Notes: generated from the sequence alone by a model not told the origin. Numbered from the stretch's first letter, positions 57,301 to 64,000 are shown. The stretch: DNA of 64,000 nt from JAVDCA01 sp035293985 (GCA_035293985.1 DATGLS010000037.1:356962-420961); one strand, 5' to 3'. Numbers and translations are program-made.

Positions 57301-57469
57301 CGGCGCAGTGGTCGGCACCCAGCCATTCGGCGGCAGCGGCCTGTCGGGTACCGGGCCCAAGGCGGGCGGCCCGAACTACCTGCACCGCTTCGCTCTTGAG
57401 CAAACGTTAACGATCAATACGGCCGCCGCCGGCGGCAACGCGAGCTTGCTGGCCGAAGAAGAGTCCTGA
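54338..57469 (+). CDS. putA: Bifunctional proline dehydrogenase / L-glutamate-gamma-semialdehyde dehydrogenase
   Basis: 1043-residue enzyme oxidising proline to glutamate. The PRODH half has SVKLSALHPRFE, DAEEADRLELALDV, VRLVKGAYWDTEVKRAQERG, FATHNALT and FQRLHGMGEALY. The P5C-dehydrogenase half has FPLAIFTGQVAAALAAGNAVV, FTGSTEV, catalytic Glu796 (AETGGINAM) and Cys830 (SAGQRCSALR). The N-terminal ribbon-helix-helix of PutA repressors is absent, so this is the short, non-DNA-binding type. A Rho-independent terminator follows. The start ATG 54338 has a weak ribosome site; ATG 54353 is an in-frame alternative. Confidence 0.95.
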   Translation: MPAESMAAPASPPDPADAPPFRAPYAAADEELAAAFLAQAARSPAAEARIDIRATRLIEAIRARAGGVGGIEDFLHEYSLSTREGLALMVLAEALLRVPDNATADRLIEDKLASADFTRHEVRSDALLVTASAWALGLSARIIQAHETPESIVAGLIGRLGLPAVRAATRRAMRLLGSHFVLGQSIDEALDRAAASGAARYSFDMLGEGARTAHDAARYFAAYAAAIEAIGRNSGNRPLPDRHGISVKLSALHPRFEAVSRERVLRELVPRVIELARAAKSYDLNFTVDAEEADRLELALDVIARTLADSSLSGWDGFGLAIQAYQKRSLAVIDWVAALAEKYDRRLMVRLVKGAYWDTEVKRAQERGLADYPVFTRKAMTDLCYVACVKKLLAARPRLFPQFATHNALTAATVIEEAGGVDGYEFQRLHGMGEALYAALTDETPAAACRVYAPVGGHRDLLAYLVRRLLENGANSSFVSVAADPAVPIADILKRPQAWIGHAQHARHPKIPLPRDLYGKRRKNSAGVELGDRASLGSLLADVRGAATRSYAAAPLVDGVALAGRSRAVTSPIDGMTIGTVNEGDDAIVISAMAAAAAGFPDWNAIARETRATALMRAGDLIEQQRGRLIWLLQAEAGKTLDDALAEVREAADLCRYYASELLCTLAPAALPGPTGESNELRYRGRGVFVCISPWNFPLAIFTGQVAAALAAGNAVVAKPAEQTPLIAAEAVRLLHAAGISSRALHLVPGDGGVGARLVADQRVAGVAFTGSTEVARNINRTLAGRHGPIVPLIAETGGINAMIVDATALPEQVTDDVLTSSFRSAGQRCSALRLLCVQDDVADRVIAMIAGAARELALGDPREPKIHVGPVIEAEAKARLDRWIADAEGQGRLVYRWDADRPLPSTGTYVPPAIITLDRARDLREEVFGPILHVVRYRADELDGLVDDIAANGFGLTLGIHSRIDETAARIAARLPHGNVYVNRNMIGAVVGTQPFGGSGLSGTGPKAGGPNYLHRFALEQTLTINTAAAGGNASLLAEEES

Positions 57470-57489
57470 GAGCGATTGTTGCGACACCG

Positions 57490-57511
57490 GCCGCCGAAGA
57501 GCGGCTTTTTT
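57490..57511 (+). terminator. Rho-independent terminator of putA
   Basis: GCCGC and GCGGC (57490-57494 and 57501-57505) form a short stem with a 6-base loop, followed at once by six T residues (57506-57511). This is the clearest intrinsic terminator in the window and ends the LysR/putA transcript. Confidence 0.65.
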
Positions 57512-57557
57512 GCCGTCTTGGATTCTCGTCTTAACCTTTGCGCGCTAATGTGACTGC

Positions 57558-57956
57558 ATGTCTGATTCGGTCGACCGGCTCTATCAGGCCGTTCTTGCGG
57601 CCAAGCATGCGGATCCCGCAACGTCGCGGACGTCCCGCCTGCTGCGTGCGGGCCGCGCCAAGATGGCGAAAAAGCTCGGCGAGGAAGCCTTCGAGGTGGT
57701 GATCGGCGCGCTGCAAGCCAATGGCGAGGCGGTGGTGCGCGAGAGCGCGGATCTTCTCTACAACCTGGTGGTCCTCTGGGCTTCCGCCGGCGTCGCGCCC
57801 GGCGACGTCTGGAAGGAGATGAACCGGCGCGAGCGCCTGTTCGGCATCGCCGAGAAGATGCTCAAGTCGCGCGACGAGAAGGTGCGGCGGCCGCCCCTCG
57901 CGACGGTCGCCATGCGGCCGATGCACAAGCGGCGGGTGAAAGTCGGGCAATCGTGA
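57558..57956 (+). CDS. hisE: Phosphoribosyl-ATP pyrophosphatase (HisE-like, orphan)
   Basis: 132-residue MazG-fold enzyme. The acidic metal-binding motifs are KKLGEEAFEVVIGAL and RESADLLYNLVVLWA, as in HisE, which hydrolyses phosphoribosyl-ATP in histidine synthesis; a C-terminal basic extension is present. No other his genes are near, so it may be the sole HisE, an unlinked paralogue, or a house-cleaning nucleotide pyrophosphatase. It is in the same direction as putA but behind a terminator. Confidence 0.85.
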   Translation: MSDSVDRLYQAVLAAKHADPATSRTSRLLRAGRAKMAKKLGEEAFEVVIGALQANGEAVVRESADLLYNLVVLWASAGVAPGDVWKEMNRRERLFGIAEKMLKSRDEKVRRPPLATVAMRPMHKRRVKVGQS

Positions 57957-57957
57957 T

Positions 57958-58022
57958 GGGCGAGTAGCGAATGGCGAATAGCGAGTAGGGATCTCTATTC
58001 GCTATTCGCTACTCGCTTTCCC
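57958..58022. repeat. Near-perfect 20-bp inverted repeat hairpin
   Basis: GAGTAGCGAATGGCGAATAG and CTATTCGCTATTCGCTACTC form 20-base arms with a single mismatch around a central CGAGTAGGGATCT. It follows the HisE-like stop by two bases and precedes the DedA gene, so it may act as a terminator or mRNA stabiliser. It is unlike the other repeat families. Confidence 0.8.
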
Positions 58023-58065
58023 ATTCAGGTGGACTTTCCGCGACCTGCCCGTTAAGCACGCGCCC

Positions 58066-58647
58066 ATGCTGCGCAAACTGTACGATTGGTGCATCAAGGC
58101 CGCCGACAAGCCATATGCGTTGTGGCTGATGGGCGCGGTATCGTTCGCGGAGAGCTCGTTCTTTCCGATTCCGCCCGACACCATGCTGATCCCGATGTCG
58201 CTCGCCCGGCCCGAGCGGGCCTGGACCTACGCGACGCTGTGCACGATCACGTCGGTCGCCGGCGGCGTCTTGGGCTACGCGATCGGCGCCATGCTCTACG
58301 ACACGGTCGGCCACTGGCTCATCCATCTCTACGGCTACGGCGACAGAGTCGAGGCCTTTCGCGAGGCCTATGCGCGCTGGGGCGCGATCATCATCCTGCT
58401 CAAGGGCCTGACCCCGATTCCCTACAAGATCGTGACCATCACGTCGGGCTTCGCCGGCTACAACATCTGGCTGTTCATCGTCTGCTCGATCGCCGCGCGC
58501 GGCCTGCGGTTCTACCTCGCGGCCCTGGTGCTCAACCGCTATGGCGCGCAAGTGCGCGCCATCATCGAGGAGCGGCTCGCGTTCTGGGTCACCATCGGCG
58601 CCCTCGTGCTGGTCGCCGGCTTCATCATCGTGGTCTACATTTTCTAG
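58066..58647 (+). CDS. DedA/YqaA family membrane protein
   Basis: 193-residue polytopic inner-membrane protein of the SNARE-associated/VTT domain family. The family signature AESSFFPIPPDTMLIPMSLARP appears near the N-terminus, and the re-entrant GLTPIPYKIVTITSGFAGY near residue 125 is strongly conserved; Glu and Arg in these loops are needed for family function. Members recycle undecaprenyl phosphate or maintain lipid and proton balance. No ribosome site stands out before ATG 58066. A hairpin repeat lies upstream. Confidence 0.9.
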   Translation: MLRKLYDWCIKAADKPYALWLMGAVSFAESSFFPIPPDTMLIPMSLARPERAWTYATLCTITSVAGGVLGYAIGAMLYDTVGHWLIHLYGYGDRVEAFREAYARWGAIIILLKGLTPIPYKIVTITSGFAGYNIWLFIVCSIAARGLRFYLAALVLNRYGAQVRAIIEERLAFWVTIGALVLVAGFIIVVYIF

Positions 58648-58760
58648 CGGAACGTCGCCGCGGTCACCTGACGCATTGGCCTCCACAATTTCGCCACGCC
58701 GGGAACTAGGGTAATATACGGTTGGCGTCATCGACACGCGACGCCGCGACCAGGGCGACA

Positions 58761-59348
58761 ATGAACGGATCACGACGAGGATCGGCTTCGTGGCGGCGGG
58801 CGGCCGGCGGGTGCGTTGGTGTGCTCATGCTCGCGGCCGCGGCATTCGCCCAAGCGCCGCCGGGCCAGATCCAGCCGCAGGCCCAGATCCAGCCGCAGAC
58901 ACCGATGCAGCTGCAGACGCCAGCCACGCCTCAGACGCAACCGCAAGAGAACCCCGGCACGCGGCCAGGCTTCATCGATGCGTTTGGACATTGGATCACG
59001 AACTCGGTGACCAACTGGAACGACGGCGTCAAGGGCGCGGGCGACGTCGCGCGCGATGCCGCCAATGCGGCCGGCACGGCGACGCGCGACACCGCCGGCG
59101 CGGTCGCGCGCTTGCCGGGAACGCGCGTCATCGCCGAGCGCGAGATATGTCAGACGGCGCCAAACGGCGCGCCGGATTGCCAAACCGCCGCCGAGTTGAT
59201 CTGCAAGCGGCACGGCTTCGGCTCCGGCAGCAGCATCGATTTCCAAACCGCGGAAAACTGTCCGCCCATCGCGCTCAACCGCCCGAACGGTGAGCCGCCG
59301 CCGCCTTGCGTGATGCAAAGCTACGTCACGCGCGCGCTCTGCCAGTAA
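58761..59348 (+). CDS. Secreted PQ-rich protein of unknown function
   Basis: 195 residues. A signal peptide (with RRAAGGCVGVLMLAAAAFAQA) precedes a low-complexity stretch of PQ/TPQ repeats (residues ~45-75), then an Ala-rich helical part (NWNDGVKGAGDVARDAANAA) and a C-terminal part with several Cys (EICQTAPNGAPDCQTAAELICKR, ENCPPI, PPPCVMQSYVTRALCQ). The cysteines could form disulfides. ATG 58761 is chosen; the longer frame uses a TTG. No family recognised. Confidence 0.7.
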   Translation: MNGSRRGSASWRRAAGGCVGVLMLAAAAFAQAPPGQIQPQAQIQPQTPMQLQTPATPQTQPQENPGTRPGFIDAFGHWITNSVTNWNDGVKGAGDVARDAANAAGTATRDTAGAVARLPGTRVIAEREICQTAPNGAPDCQTAAELICKRHGFGSGSSIDFQTAENCPPIALNRPNGEPPPPCVMQSYVTRALCQ

Positions 59349-59366
59349 GCATCGGCTCCGATCAAT

Positions 59367-59453
59367 TCGTCATGGCCGGCCTTGTGCCGGCCATCCACGT
59401 CTTTCATGCTGACGGAAAGACGTGGATGCCCGGGACAAGCCCGGGCATGACGG
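59367..59453. repeat. Palindromic repeat family A, copy 6
   Basis: CGTCATGGCCGGCCTTGTGC pairs with GGACAAGCCCGGGCATGACG; CACGTCTTTC and GAAAGACGTGG pair inside. It lies between two plus-strand genes, ending about 20 bases before the dehydrogenase start. Confidence 0.88.
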
Positions 59454-59473
59454 GATATCTCTCCTGAGGCTCC

Positions 59474-60832
59474 ATGAATCTCCACGCCAAGCTCCTCGAG
59501 CGCGAAGCGGCGGGCCGCCCGATCACCATCGGCCTGATCGGCGCCGGCAAGTTCGGCACCATGTTTCTCACCCAGGCGCGCCGCACGCCGGGTATGCATG
59601 TTGTCGGCGTCGCCGATCTCAACGTGGCACGGGCGCGCGACCAGTTGCGCACCGCCGGCTGGGCCGCGCCCGCCTACGCGGCGGCGTCGCTCGGCGACGC
59701 GCTCAAGACCCGCGCCACCCATGTCGGGCCCGACGCCACGGCGCTGATCGCCTGTCCCGAGATCGAGGTGATCATCGAGGCGACCGGGATTCCGGAGGCC
59801 GGCATCCATCATGCGCTCGCCGCGATCGCGGCGGGAAAACACATCGTCATGGTCAATGTGGAGGCGGACGCGCTCGCGGGGCCGCTGCTCGCGCGCAAGG
59901 CCAAGGCCGCCGACGTCGTCTACAGCCTCGCCTGGGGCGACCAGCCGGCGCTGATCTGCGAGCAGGTCGACTGGGCGCGCGCCTGCGGGTTCAAGGTGAT
60001 CGCGGCCGGCAAGGGCACGCGCTACGAGCCGCACTATCACGCGTCGACGCCCGACACCGTGTGGGACATCCTCGACAAGTACCTGCGCATTACCGATCGC
60101 GCCTCGATCAATCCGAAGATGTTCAACAGCTTCGTCGACGGCACCAAGTCCGGCATCGAGATGACGGCGGTGTGCAACACCACCGGCCTCGTCCCGCAGA
60201 GCGAGGGATTGAGCTTCCCGCCGGCGACCCGGTTCGAGCTCGCCGACGTGTGCAAGCCGCGCGCGGCCGGCGGCACTTTGGAGAAGGAAGGCGTCACCGA
60301 GGTGACGTCCTCGGTCTATCGCGACGGGCGCGATGTGCCGCACCATCTCGCCCTCGGCACCTACGTGGTGTTCGAAGGCGAGACCGAGTACGCACGGCGC
60401 TGCTTTTCCGAATATCACCTGCTGCCCGACCGCGGCGGGCGCTATGCGGCGCTCTATCGCCCGATCCACATGATCGGGCTCGAGCTCGGCATCTCGGTCG
60501 CGAGCGCTGCATTGCGCCGCGAGCCGACCGGCGCGCCGGTCTGCTTCAATTCGGATGTCGCCGCCACCGCGAAGCGCGCCTTGAAGGCGGGCGAGATTCT
60601 CGACGGCGAGGGCGGCTTCTGCGTCTGGGGCAAGCAGGTGCCGGCGCAGCGCTCGCTCGACCAGGGCCTGCTGCCGCTCGGGCTGGCGCAGAAGGTGAAG
60701 CTCAAGCGCGACATCGCGGTAGGGGAGACGCTGCGCTGGGATGACGTCGCCTACGATCCGAACGATCAGGCCGTGCAGGTGCGGCGCGAGATGGAAGCGG
60801 CGTTCGGCCGGCAGAATGTGACGGCGTCTTAG
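59474..60832 (+). CDS. SAF-domain NAD(P)-dependent oxidoreductase (homoserine-dehydrogenase-like N-terminus)
   Basis: 452 residues. The N-terminal Rossmann fold is TIGLIGAGKFGTMFLTQARR, with KGTRYEPHYHASTPDTVWD and DGTKSGIEMTAVCNTTGL in the middle, and a C-terminal SAF-like module (GEILDGEGGFCVWGKQVP, LPLGLAQKVKLKRDIAVGE). This is the arrangement of sugar-acid or apiose-type dehydrogenases of the uncharacterised SAF group. It is flanked by unrelated genes. The substrate is unknown; a polyol or sugar acid is expected from the fold. Confidence 0.8.
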   Translation: MNLHAKLLEREAAGRPITIGLIGAGKFGTMFLTQARRTPGMHVVGVADLNVARARDQLRTAGWAAPAYAAASLGDALKTRATHVGPDATALIACPEIEVIIEATGIPEAGIHHALAAIAAGKHIVMVNVEADALAGPLLARKAKAADVVYSLAWGDQPALICEQVDWARACGFKVIAAGKGTRYEPHYHASTPDTVWDILDKYLRITDRASINPKMFNSFVDGTKSGIEMTAVCNTTGLVPQSEGLSFPPATRFELADVCKPRAAGGTLEKEGVTEVTSSVYRDGRDVPHHLALGTYVVFEGETEYARRCFSEYHLLPDRGGRYAALYRPIHMIGLELGISVASAALRREPTGAPVCFNSDVAATAKRALKAGEILDGEGGFCVWGKQVPAQRSLDQGLLPLGLAQKVKLKRDIAVGETLRWDDVAYDPNDQAVQVRREMEAAFGRQNVTAS

Positions 60833-61033
60833 CGCCGGGCGGGCCCAATCCCACCTTTGCGGTGCGGCGCGCGCCGCGTGCGCGGTGGGCGGGACATCCA
60901 ACCAATTGCTCGGATGCGCAGGAATGCGCGAGCACATAATATTCGATGTTCGCGCCGCGAGATCGAAATCGATCCGACGAATGCGGCAGGCAGCTGAAAC
61001 GAACCGACAAGCAGAGCCCCCAGGGAGGATGAC

Positions 61034-62140
61034 ATGACGATTGCGCTCCGTTCGATGCTTGTCGTCTCCGCGTTGGCTTCGGCGCTGGTGCTGACAGCGC
61101 TCGCCGAGGAGGCCACGTCCGATTTCGCCAGGTTCGAGGCTGTGGAGAGTGCCGCCAACGCCAAGCCAGGTCCGCGCACGGTGCCTGGGCGGGTCATCCC
61201 GGTGCCGCCGACCGCGAGCCCGCAACTGCAGGCGATCATCGCGGCCCCCTATCAGGTGCCGGTCTGGGACGCCAATCCGAAGAACGCCGCCGAATGGAAG
61301 GATCTGATCGCGCGCCGCGCGGCCGCCGCCGCGGCAGGATTGCCGGCTCTACGCGAGAAGCTCGGTGTCACCCTGGAGACGAGCACCATCGCCGGCGTCC
61401 AGGTCTTCATCCTGACGCCGAAGGAAATCCCGCCCGCCAACCGCAATCGCCTGCTCGTGAACGTGCACGGCGGCGGCTATGTCTTCGGACCGGGCGAATC
61501 CGGCACCGGCGAGGCGACCGCGATGGCGGCGCGTGGGTTCAAGGTGATCGCGATCGATTACCGCATGCCGCCCGATTTTCCCTACCCGGCCGCGATGGAC
61601 GACGCCATGGCGGTGTGGAAGGCGCTCGTGAAGACGCACGACCCACGCTCGATGGCGATCTTCGGCAGCTCGACCGGCGGCGGGATGACGCTCGCCATGA
61701 TCCTGCGCGCCAAGCGGGAGGGCGTGCCATTGCCGGCCGCGATCGCTCCGGGCACGCCGTGGTCGGACCTCACCGAGACGGGCGACACCTACAAGACCAA
61801 CGAGTGGCTCGACAACGTGCTGGTGAGCTGGCACGGCTGGCTCGGGCACGCGGCGGAGCTCTACGCCAACGGCCACGACCTCAAGGACCCGCAGCTCTCG
61901 CCGATCTACGGCGATTTCTCCGGATTTCCGCCGGCCATCCTCACCAGCGGGACGCGCGATCTCTTCCTCAGCCTCACGGTCCTGACTCATCGCAAGCTGC
62001 GGCGCGCCGGGGTCGAGGCGGAGCTGCAGGTGTTCGAAGGCGCATCGCACGCTCAATATTACATCAATCCGCTCACGCCGGAGAGCAAGGAGGCGTTCGC
62101 CGAGATCGCGCGCTTCTTCGACAAGCACCTTACGCAGTAA
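61034..62140 (+). CDS. Secreted alpha/beta hydrolase (HSL-type esterase/lipase)
   Basis: 368 residues. A signal peptide (MTIALRSMLVVSALASALVLTALAEE, split here) precedes an alpha/beta-hydrolase core of the hormone-sensitive-lipase type. The HGGGYVF motif, the nucleophile in FGSSTGGGMTLAM, a catalytic Asp in SGTRDLFLS and His in EGASHAQYY complete the triad. It probably hydrolyses small esters in the periplasm. GGGAGG lies upstream of ATG 61034. Its end runs into a family C palindrome shared with the next gene. Confidence 0.87.
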   Translation: MTIALRSMLVVSALASALVLTALAEEATSDFARFEAVESAANAKPGPRTVPGRVIPVPPTASPQLQAIIAAPYQVPVWDANPKNAAEWKDLIARRAAAAAAGLPALREKLGVTLETSTIAGVQVFILTPKEIPPANRNRLLVNVHGGGYVFGPGESGTGEATAMAARGFKVIAIDYRMPPDFPYPAAMDDAMAVWKALVKTHDPRSMAIFGSSTGGGMTLAMILRAKREGVPLPAAIAPGTPWSDLTETGDTYKTNEWLDNVLVSWHGWLGHAAELYANGHDLKDPQLSPIYGDFSGFPPAILTSGTRDLFLSLTVLTHRKLRRAGVEAELQVFEGASHAQYYINPLTPESKEAFAEIARFFDKHLTQ

Positions 62141-62141
62141 T

Positions 62142-62234
62142 CCGTAGCCCGCATGGAGCGAAGCGGAATGCGGGGACAGCGTCTCCGCGGCGATCGTTAA
62201 CCCGGATTGCGCTTGGCTCCATCCAGGCTACGCA
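62142..62234. repeat. Palindromic repeat family C, copy 2
   Basis: CCGTAGCCCGCATGGAGCGA mirrors TTGGCTCCATCCAGGCTACG. The right arm encodes the C-terminal end and stop of the YkgJ-family gene (62197). A half copy, GTAGCCCGCATCGAGCGAAG, is at 63843. Confidence 0.85.
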
Positions 62235-62745
62235 CCTCGATCTCGAACGTCCCGCTGCCCGGCCCCGGCTGGCGCCGCACCGTGATGTTGTCATCCGGAT
62301 CGACCCGGCCGATATCCTGGTCGCGGTCGGGCAGCACCGCGATCATGCGCGGCCCGATGCGCACGAACACGAAGCGGCCCTCCGGCGAGCCCTCACGCGC
62401 CCAGCGCTTGATCTGCGAATAGTAGGGCTCGCGCGTCCACGCATTAGGAAAGCTCGGATCGACGCCGACCTGAATGTTGACGCCGTTTTGCTGGATATAG
62501 GTCACGAACTTCGCCTTCTCGGGCTTCCACTCCGGCCCGAAGCGGGCGTCCTGCATCCACAGGCAGTAGAAGTTGCGACAGGACTCGGGGCGGTCCGCAT
62601 AGATGACGCAGCCCTTGCCGGCGGCGGCGTGCTGGCACCAGACGCCGGCCGGCTTCTCGAACTCCTTGATGTAGGGAACCTTGCAGCACATCATGCAGGT
62701 GCCGCAGGCGCGGCCCGGCACGAGTTGCGGCTTCGGCGTGTCCAT
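62197..62745 (-). CDS. YkgJ family cysteine-cluster protein
   Basis: 182 residues with the YkgJ/CxxCxxCC-type cluster: CGTCMMCCKVPY near residue 15, CVIYADRPESCRNFYCLWMQ further on, suggesting a zinc or iron-sulfur site. Beyond the cluster lies a beta-rich part without known motifs. The last residues (VRSLDGAKRNPG) are encoded by the right arm of a family C palindrome. ATG 62745 is chosen from the family N-terminus (MDTPKPQLVPGRACG). The family function is unknown. Confidence 0.82.
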   Translation of the reverse strand: MDTPKPQLVPGRACGTCMMCCKVPYIKEFEKPAGVWCQHAAAGKGCVIYADRPESCRNFYCLWMQDARFGPEWKPEKAKFVTYIQQNGVNIQVGVDPSFPNAWTREPYYSQIKRWAREGSPEGRFVFVRIGPRMIAVLPDRDQDIGRVDPDDNITVRRQPGPGSGTFEIEVRSLDGAKRNPG

Positions 62746-62800
62746 GCGCTGCTGATACCCGATCGCGCGCCGCCACGAAAGCCGTCGGGAGGGCAGTAGA

Positions 62801-63829
62801 GTGCGCCGGTTCTTGTCGCTCGTCGTCCTGACGGCCCTCGCCGCGACCGTGGCCTGCGCCGAGCCGATCACCGTCGCGGTCGTTCCGAGCGTGCCGGCGG
62901 CCTCGACGCTCATCGCCGAGGAGAAGGGCTATTTCCGCGACGTCGGCCTCGACGTGAAGATCGAGCGCATCGACTCGCTCGGCAAGGTCGTCGCGTTCCT
63001 CGCCGCCAATCACGTCCAGGTCGCGCAGGGCGGCATCAATGCCGGCATCTTCAACGCGATCGCGCAGGGGCTGCCGCTGGTGCTCGCGCTCGACGGTGGC
63101 TCGACCCCGCTCTATCACCGCATCCTGGTGCGCCGTGCGCTCGCGGACAAGATCAGGACGGTCGCCGATCTCAAGGGACGCAGCGTCGGCTTGAGCGCGC
63201 CGGGATCGACCTCGATGTACGAGATGGCGATGACGCTCGCGCGCGCCCATCTCACGCTGCACGATGTCGACGTGAAAAACATCGCCTTTTCGCAGATGGC
63301 AGCGGCGCTGGAGAACGGCGCGCTCGACGTCGCGCTCGAGGTCGCGCCGTTCACGGCGTTGACGGTCGAGCGCAACATCGCGGTGCCGTGGATCGATCCC
63401 GAGCAGGGCTACGTCGCCGCGTTGCCGATGACGAGTGTCGCCTACATCATCAACACGGACTGGGCCGCGAAGAATCCGGATGTGGCGCGGCGGCTGATGC
63501 TCGCACTCGCGCGCGGCAGCCGCGATTATTGTCAGGCCTATCATCACGGCCCCAACCGCGGCGAGATGCTCGACGTCCTGGTCAAGAACCGGATCGGCGG
63601 CGAGCGCGCGCTGCTCGACCGGATGGATTGGCAGGCACGCAACCCGGACGGGCGGTTCAATCTCGCAAGCCTGGTCGACATCCAAGCGTTCTTCAAGCAC
63701 GAGGGCATCATCGCGCGCACCGCGCCGCCCGAGCGCCTGGTCGACCCGCGCTACGCCGCGGCCGCCGCGCAGGAGCTCGGGCCGTTCGAGGTGATCAACA
63801 AGGAGAGCAAGCTCGAGGGGTGCAGGTGA
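62801..63829 (+). CDS. NMT1/TauA-type ABC transporter substrate-binding protein
   Basis: 342 residues. The signal peptide (RRFLSLVVLTALAATVACA) ends near AEP, and the mature domain begins ITVAVVPSVPAASTLIAEEKG, with GYFRDVGLDVKIERI, LKGRSVGLSAPGSTSMYEMAM and AAALENGALDVAL. This is the pattern of periplasmic proteins binding sulfonates, pyrimidine precursors or similar nitrogen compounds. GTG 62801 is supported by GGGAGGG. No permease or ATPase follows before the window ends, so it may be first in an operon that continues beyond. Confidence 0.88.
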   Translation: MRRFLSLVVLTALAATVACAEPITVAVVPSVPAASTLIAEEKGYFRDVGLDVKIERIDSLGKVVAFLAANHVQVAQGGINAGIFNAIAQGLPLVLALDGGSTPLYHRILVRRALADKIRTVADLKGRSVGLSAPGSTSMYEMAMTLARAHLTLHDVDVKNIAFSQMAAALENGALDVALEVAPFTALTVERNIAVPWIDPEQGYVAALPMTSVAYIINTDWAAKNPDVARRLMLALARGSRDYCQAYHHGPNRGEMLDVLVKNRIGGERALLDRMDWQARNPDGRFNLASLVDIQAFFKHEGIIARTAPPERLVDPRYAAAAAQELGPFEVINKESKLEGCR

Positions 63830-63842
63830 CTTTTTGTGACTT

Positions 63843-63873
63843 GTAGCCCGCATCGAGCGAAGCGGAATGCGGT
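63843..63873. repeat. Half copy of palindromic repeat family C
   Basis: GTAGCCCGCATCGAGCGAAG followed by CGGAATGCGG matches the left arm of the copy at 62142. No right arm is seen within the remaining bases. Confidence 0.65.
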
Positions 63874-64000
63874 AGCGTCAGGAGAGCAGGAAAGGAGGAT
63901 GGTCGTCAAACGAGCTGAAACCTTTCGTAGCGATCCAGAGGGTTCGACTCCCTCCCGACAAAGGCGAGCCAGCCGGTCGGAAGCGAGCCTTGCACGTGTG

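Noticed and set aside
63889..63962. A complete tRNA at the right edge
   Set aside because: Only a T-arm is convincing; the putative acceptor strand does not pair and no anticodon or D-arm could be placed.
63899..64000. An ATG-started frame open to the right edge (MVVKRAETFRS...)
   Set aside because: The ATG touches the GGAGG site with no spacer and only 34 codons are visible; too little to call a gene, and the sequence also contains the T-arm-like hairpin.
1..64000. CRISPR array, prophage, insertion sequence or integron
   Set aside because: No evenly spaced short direct repeats, transposase, integrase or phage structural genes were recognised; the repeats present are dispersed palindromes.

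Overview
This is a GC-rich alphaproteobacterial chromosome segment. Four things point to the order Hyphomicrobiales, in a Nitrobacteraceae- or Xanthobacteraceae-like genome: the strong G/C bias at third codon positions; the many orphan tripartite-tricarboxylate (Bug) receptors; several families of intergenic palindromes of the kind that litter Bradyrhizobium-type genomes; and an NdvA/ChvA-type glucan exporter. No rRNA, complete tRNA, CRISPR array, insertion sequence or prophage was seen. The genus is inference.

Layout. 1-3368 (minus strand): branched-chain-amino-acid-type ABC transporter livH-livM-livG-livF; livF runs off the left edge, and no binding protein is present. 3720-12236: a loose set of small-molecule catabolic enzymes (cupin, FAD monooxygenase, amidohydrolase, CocE-type hydrolase, two HIBADH-family dehydrogenases, zeta-class GST/maleylacetoacetate isomerase, Gfo/Idh/MocA oxidoreductase). 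12240-18088: a LysR regulator divergent from a four-gene plus-strand run (M24-family protein lacking one metal ligand, stand-alone PEP-synthase-like dikinase, two D-2-hydroxyacid dehydrogenases). 18296-23865 (minus strand): MFS exporter, SDR, GNAT, histidinol/sulfopropanediol-dehydrogenase-like enzyme, cyclase-family hydrolase. 23911-24598: a FitAB/VapBC-type toxin-antitoxin pair with a tandem palindromic operator. 24601-28324 (minus strand): a coxMSL-like molybdenum hydroxylase. 28440-33885: atypical SDR, CHMI-like tautomerase, FAH-family hydrolase coupled to an AroE homologue, Bug receptor, TfdA/TauD dioxygenase.

34358-36294: three tandem secreted paralogues of unknown function. 36577-37308: a possible remnant of a nitrate/cyanate ABC binding protein followed by cyanase. 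37390-43216: small secreted protein, Bug receptor, MFS transporter, DUF4403 protein, CelD-type acetyltransferase. 43413-48404 (minus strand): DUF924 protein, FATP-type acyl-CoA synthetase, CobW GTPase coupled to a penicillin-binding D,D-carboxypeptidase. 48615-50784: thiolase plus Bug receptor. 50811-53055 (minus strand): small membrane protein, NdvA-type exporter. 53342-63829: LysR, PutA with a terminator, orphan HisE, DedA/YqaA protein, secreted PQ-rich protein, SAF-domain dehydrogenase, secreted alpha/beta hydrolase, YkgJ-type cysteine-cluster protein and an NMT1-type binding protein.

The picture is an accessory, transport-and-catabolism-rich region built from short operons separated by palindromic repeats. 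The repeats often lie directly against stop codons, and in at least two genes they encode the protein C-terminus. No classic defence or mobile system was found. The most promising undescribed unit is the LysR/M24/dikinase/hydroxyacid-dehydrogenase cluster at 12240-18088.
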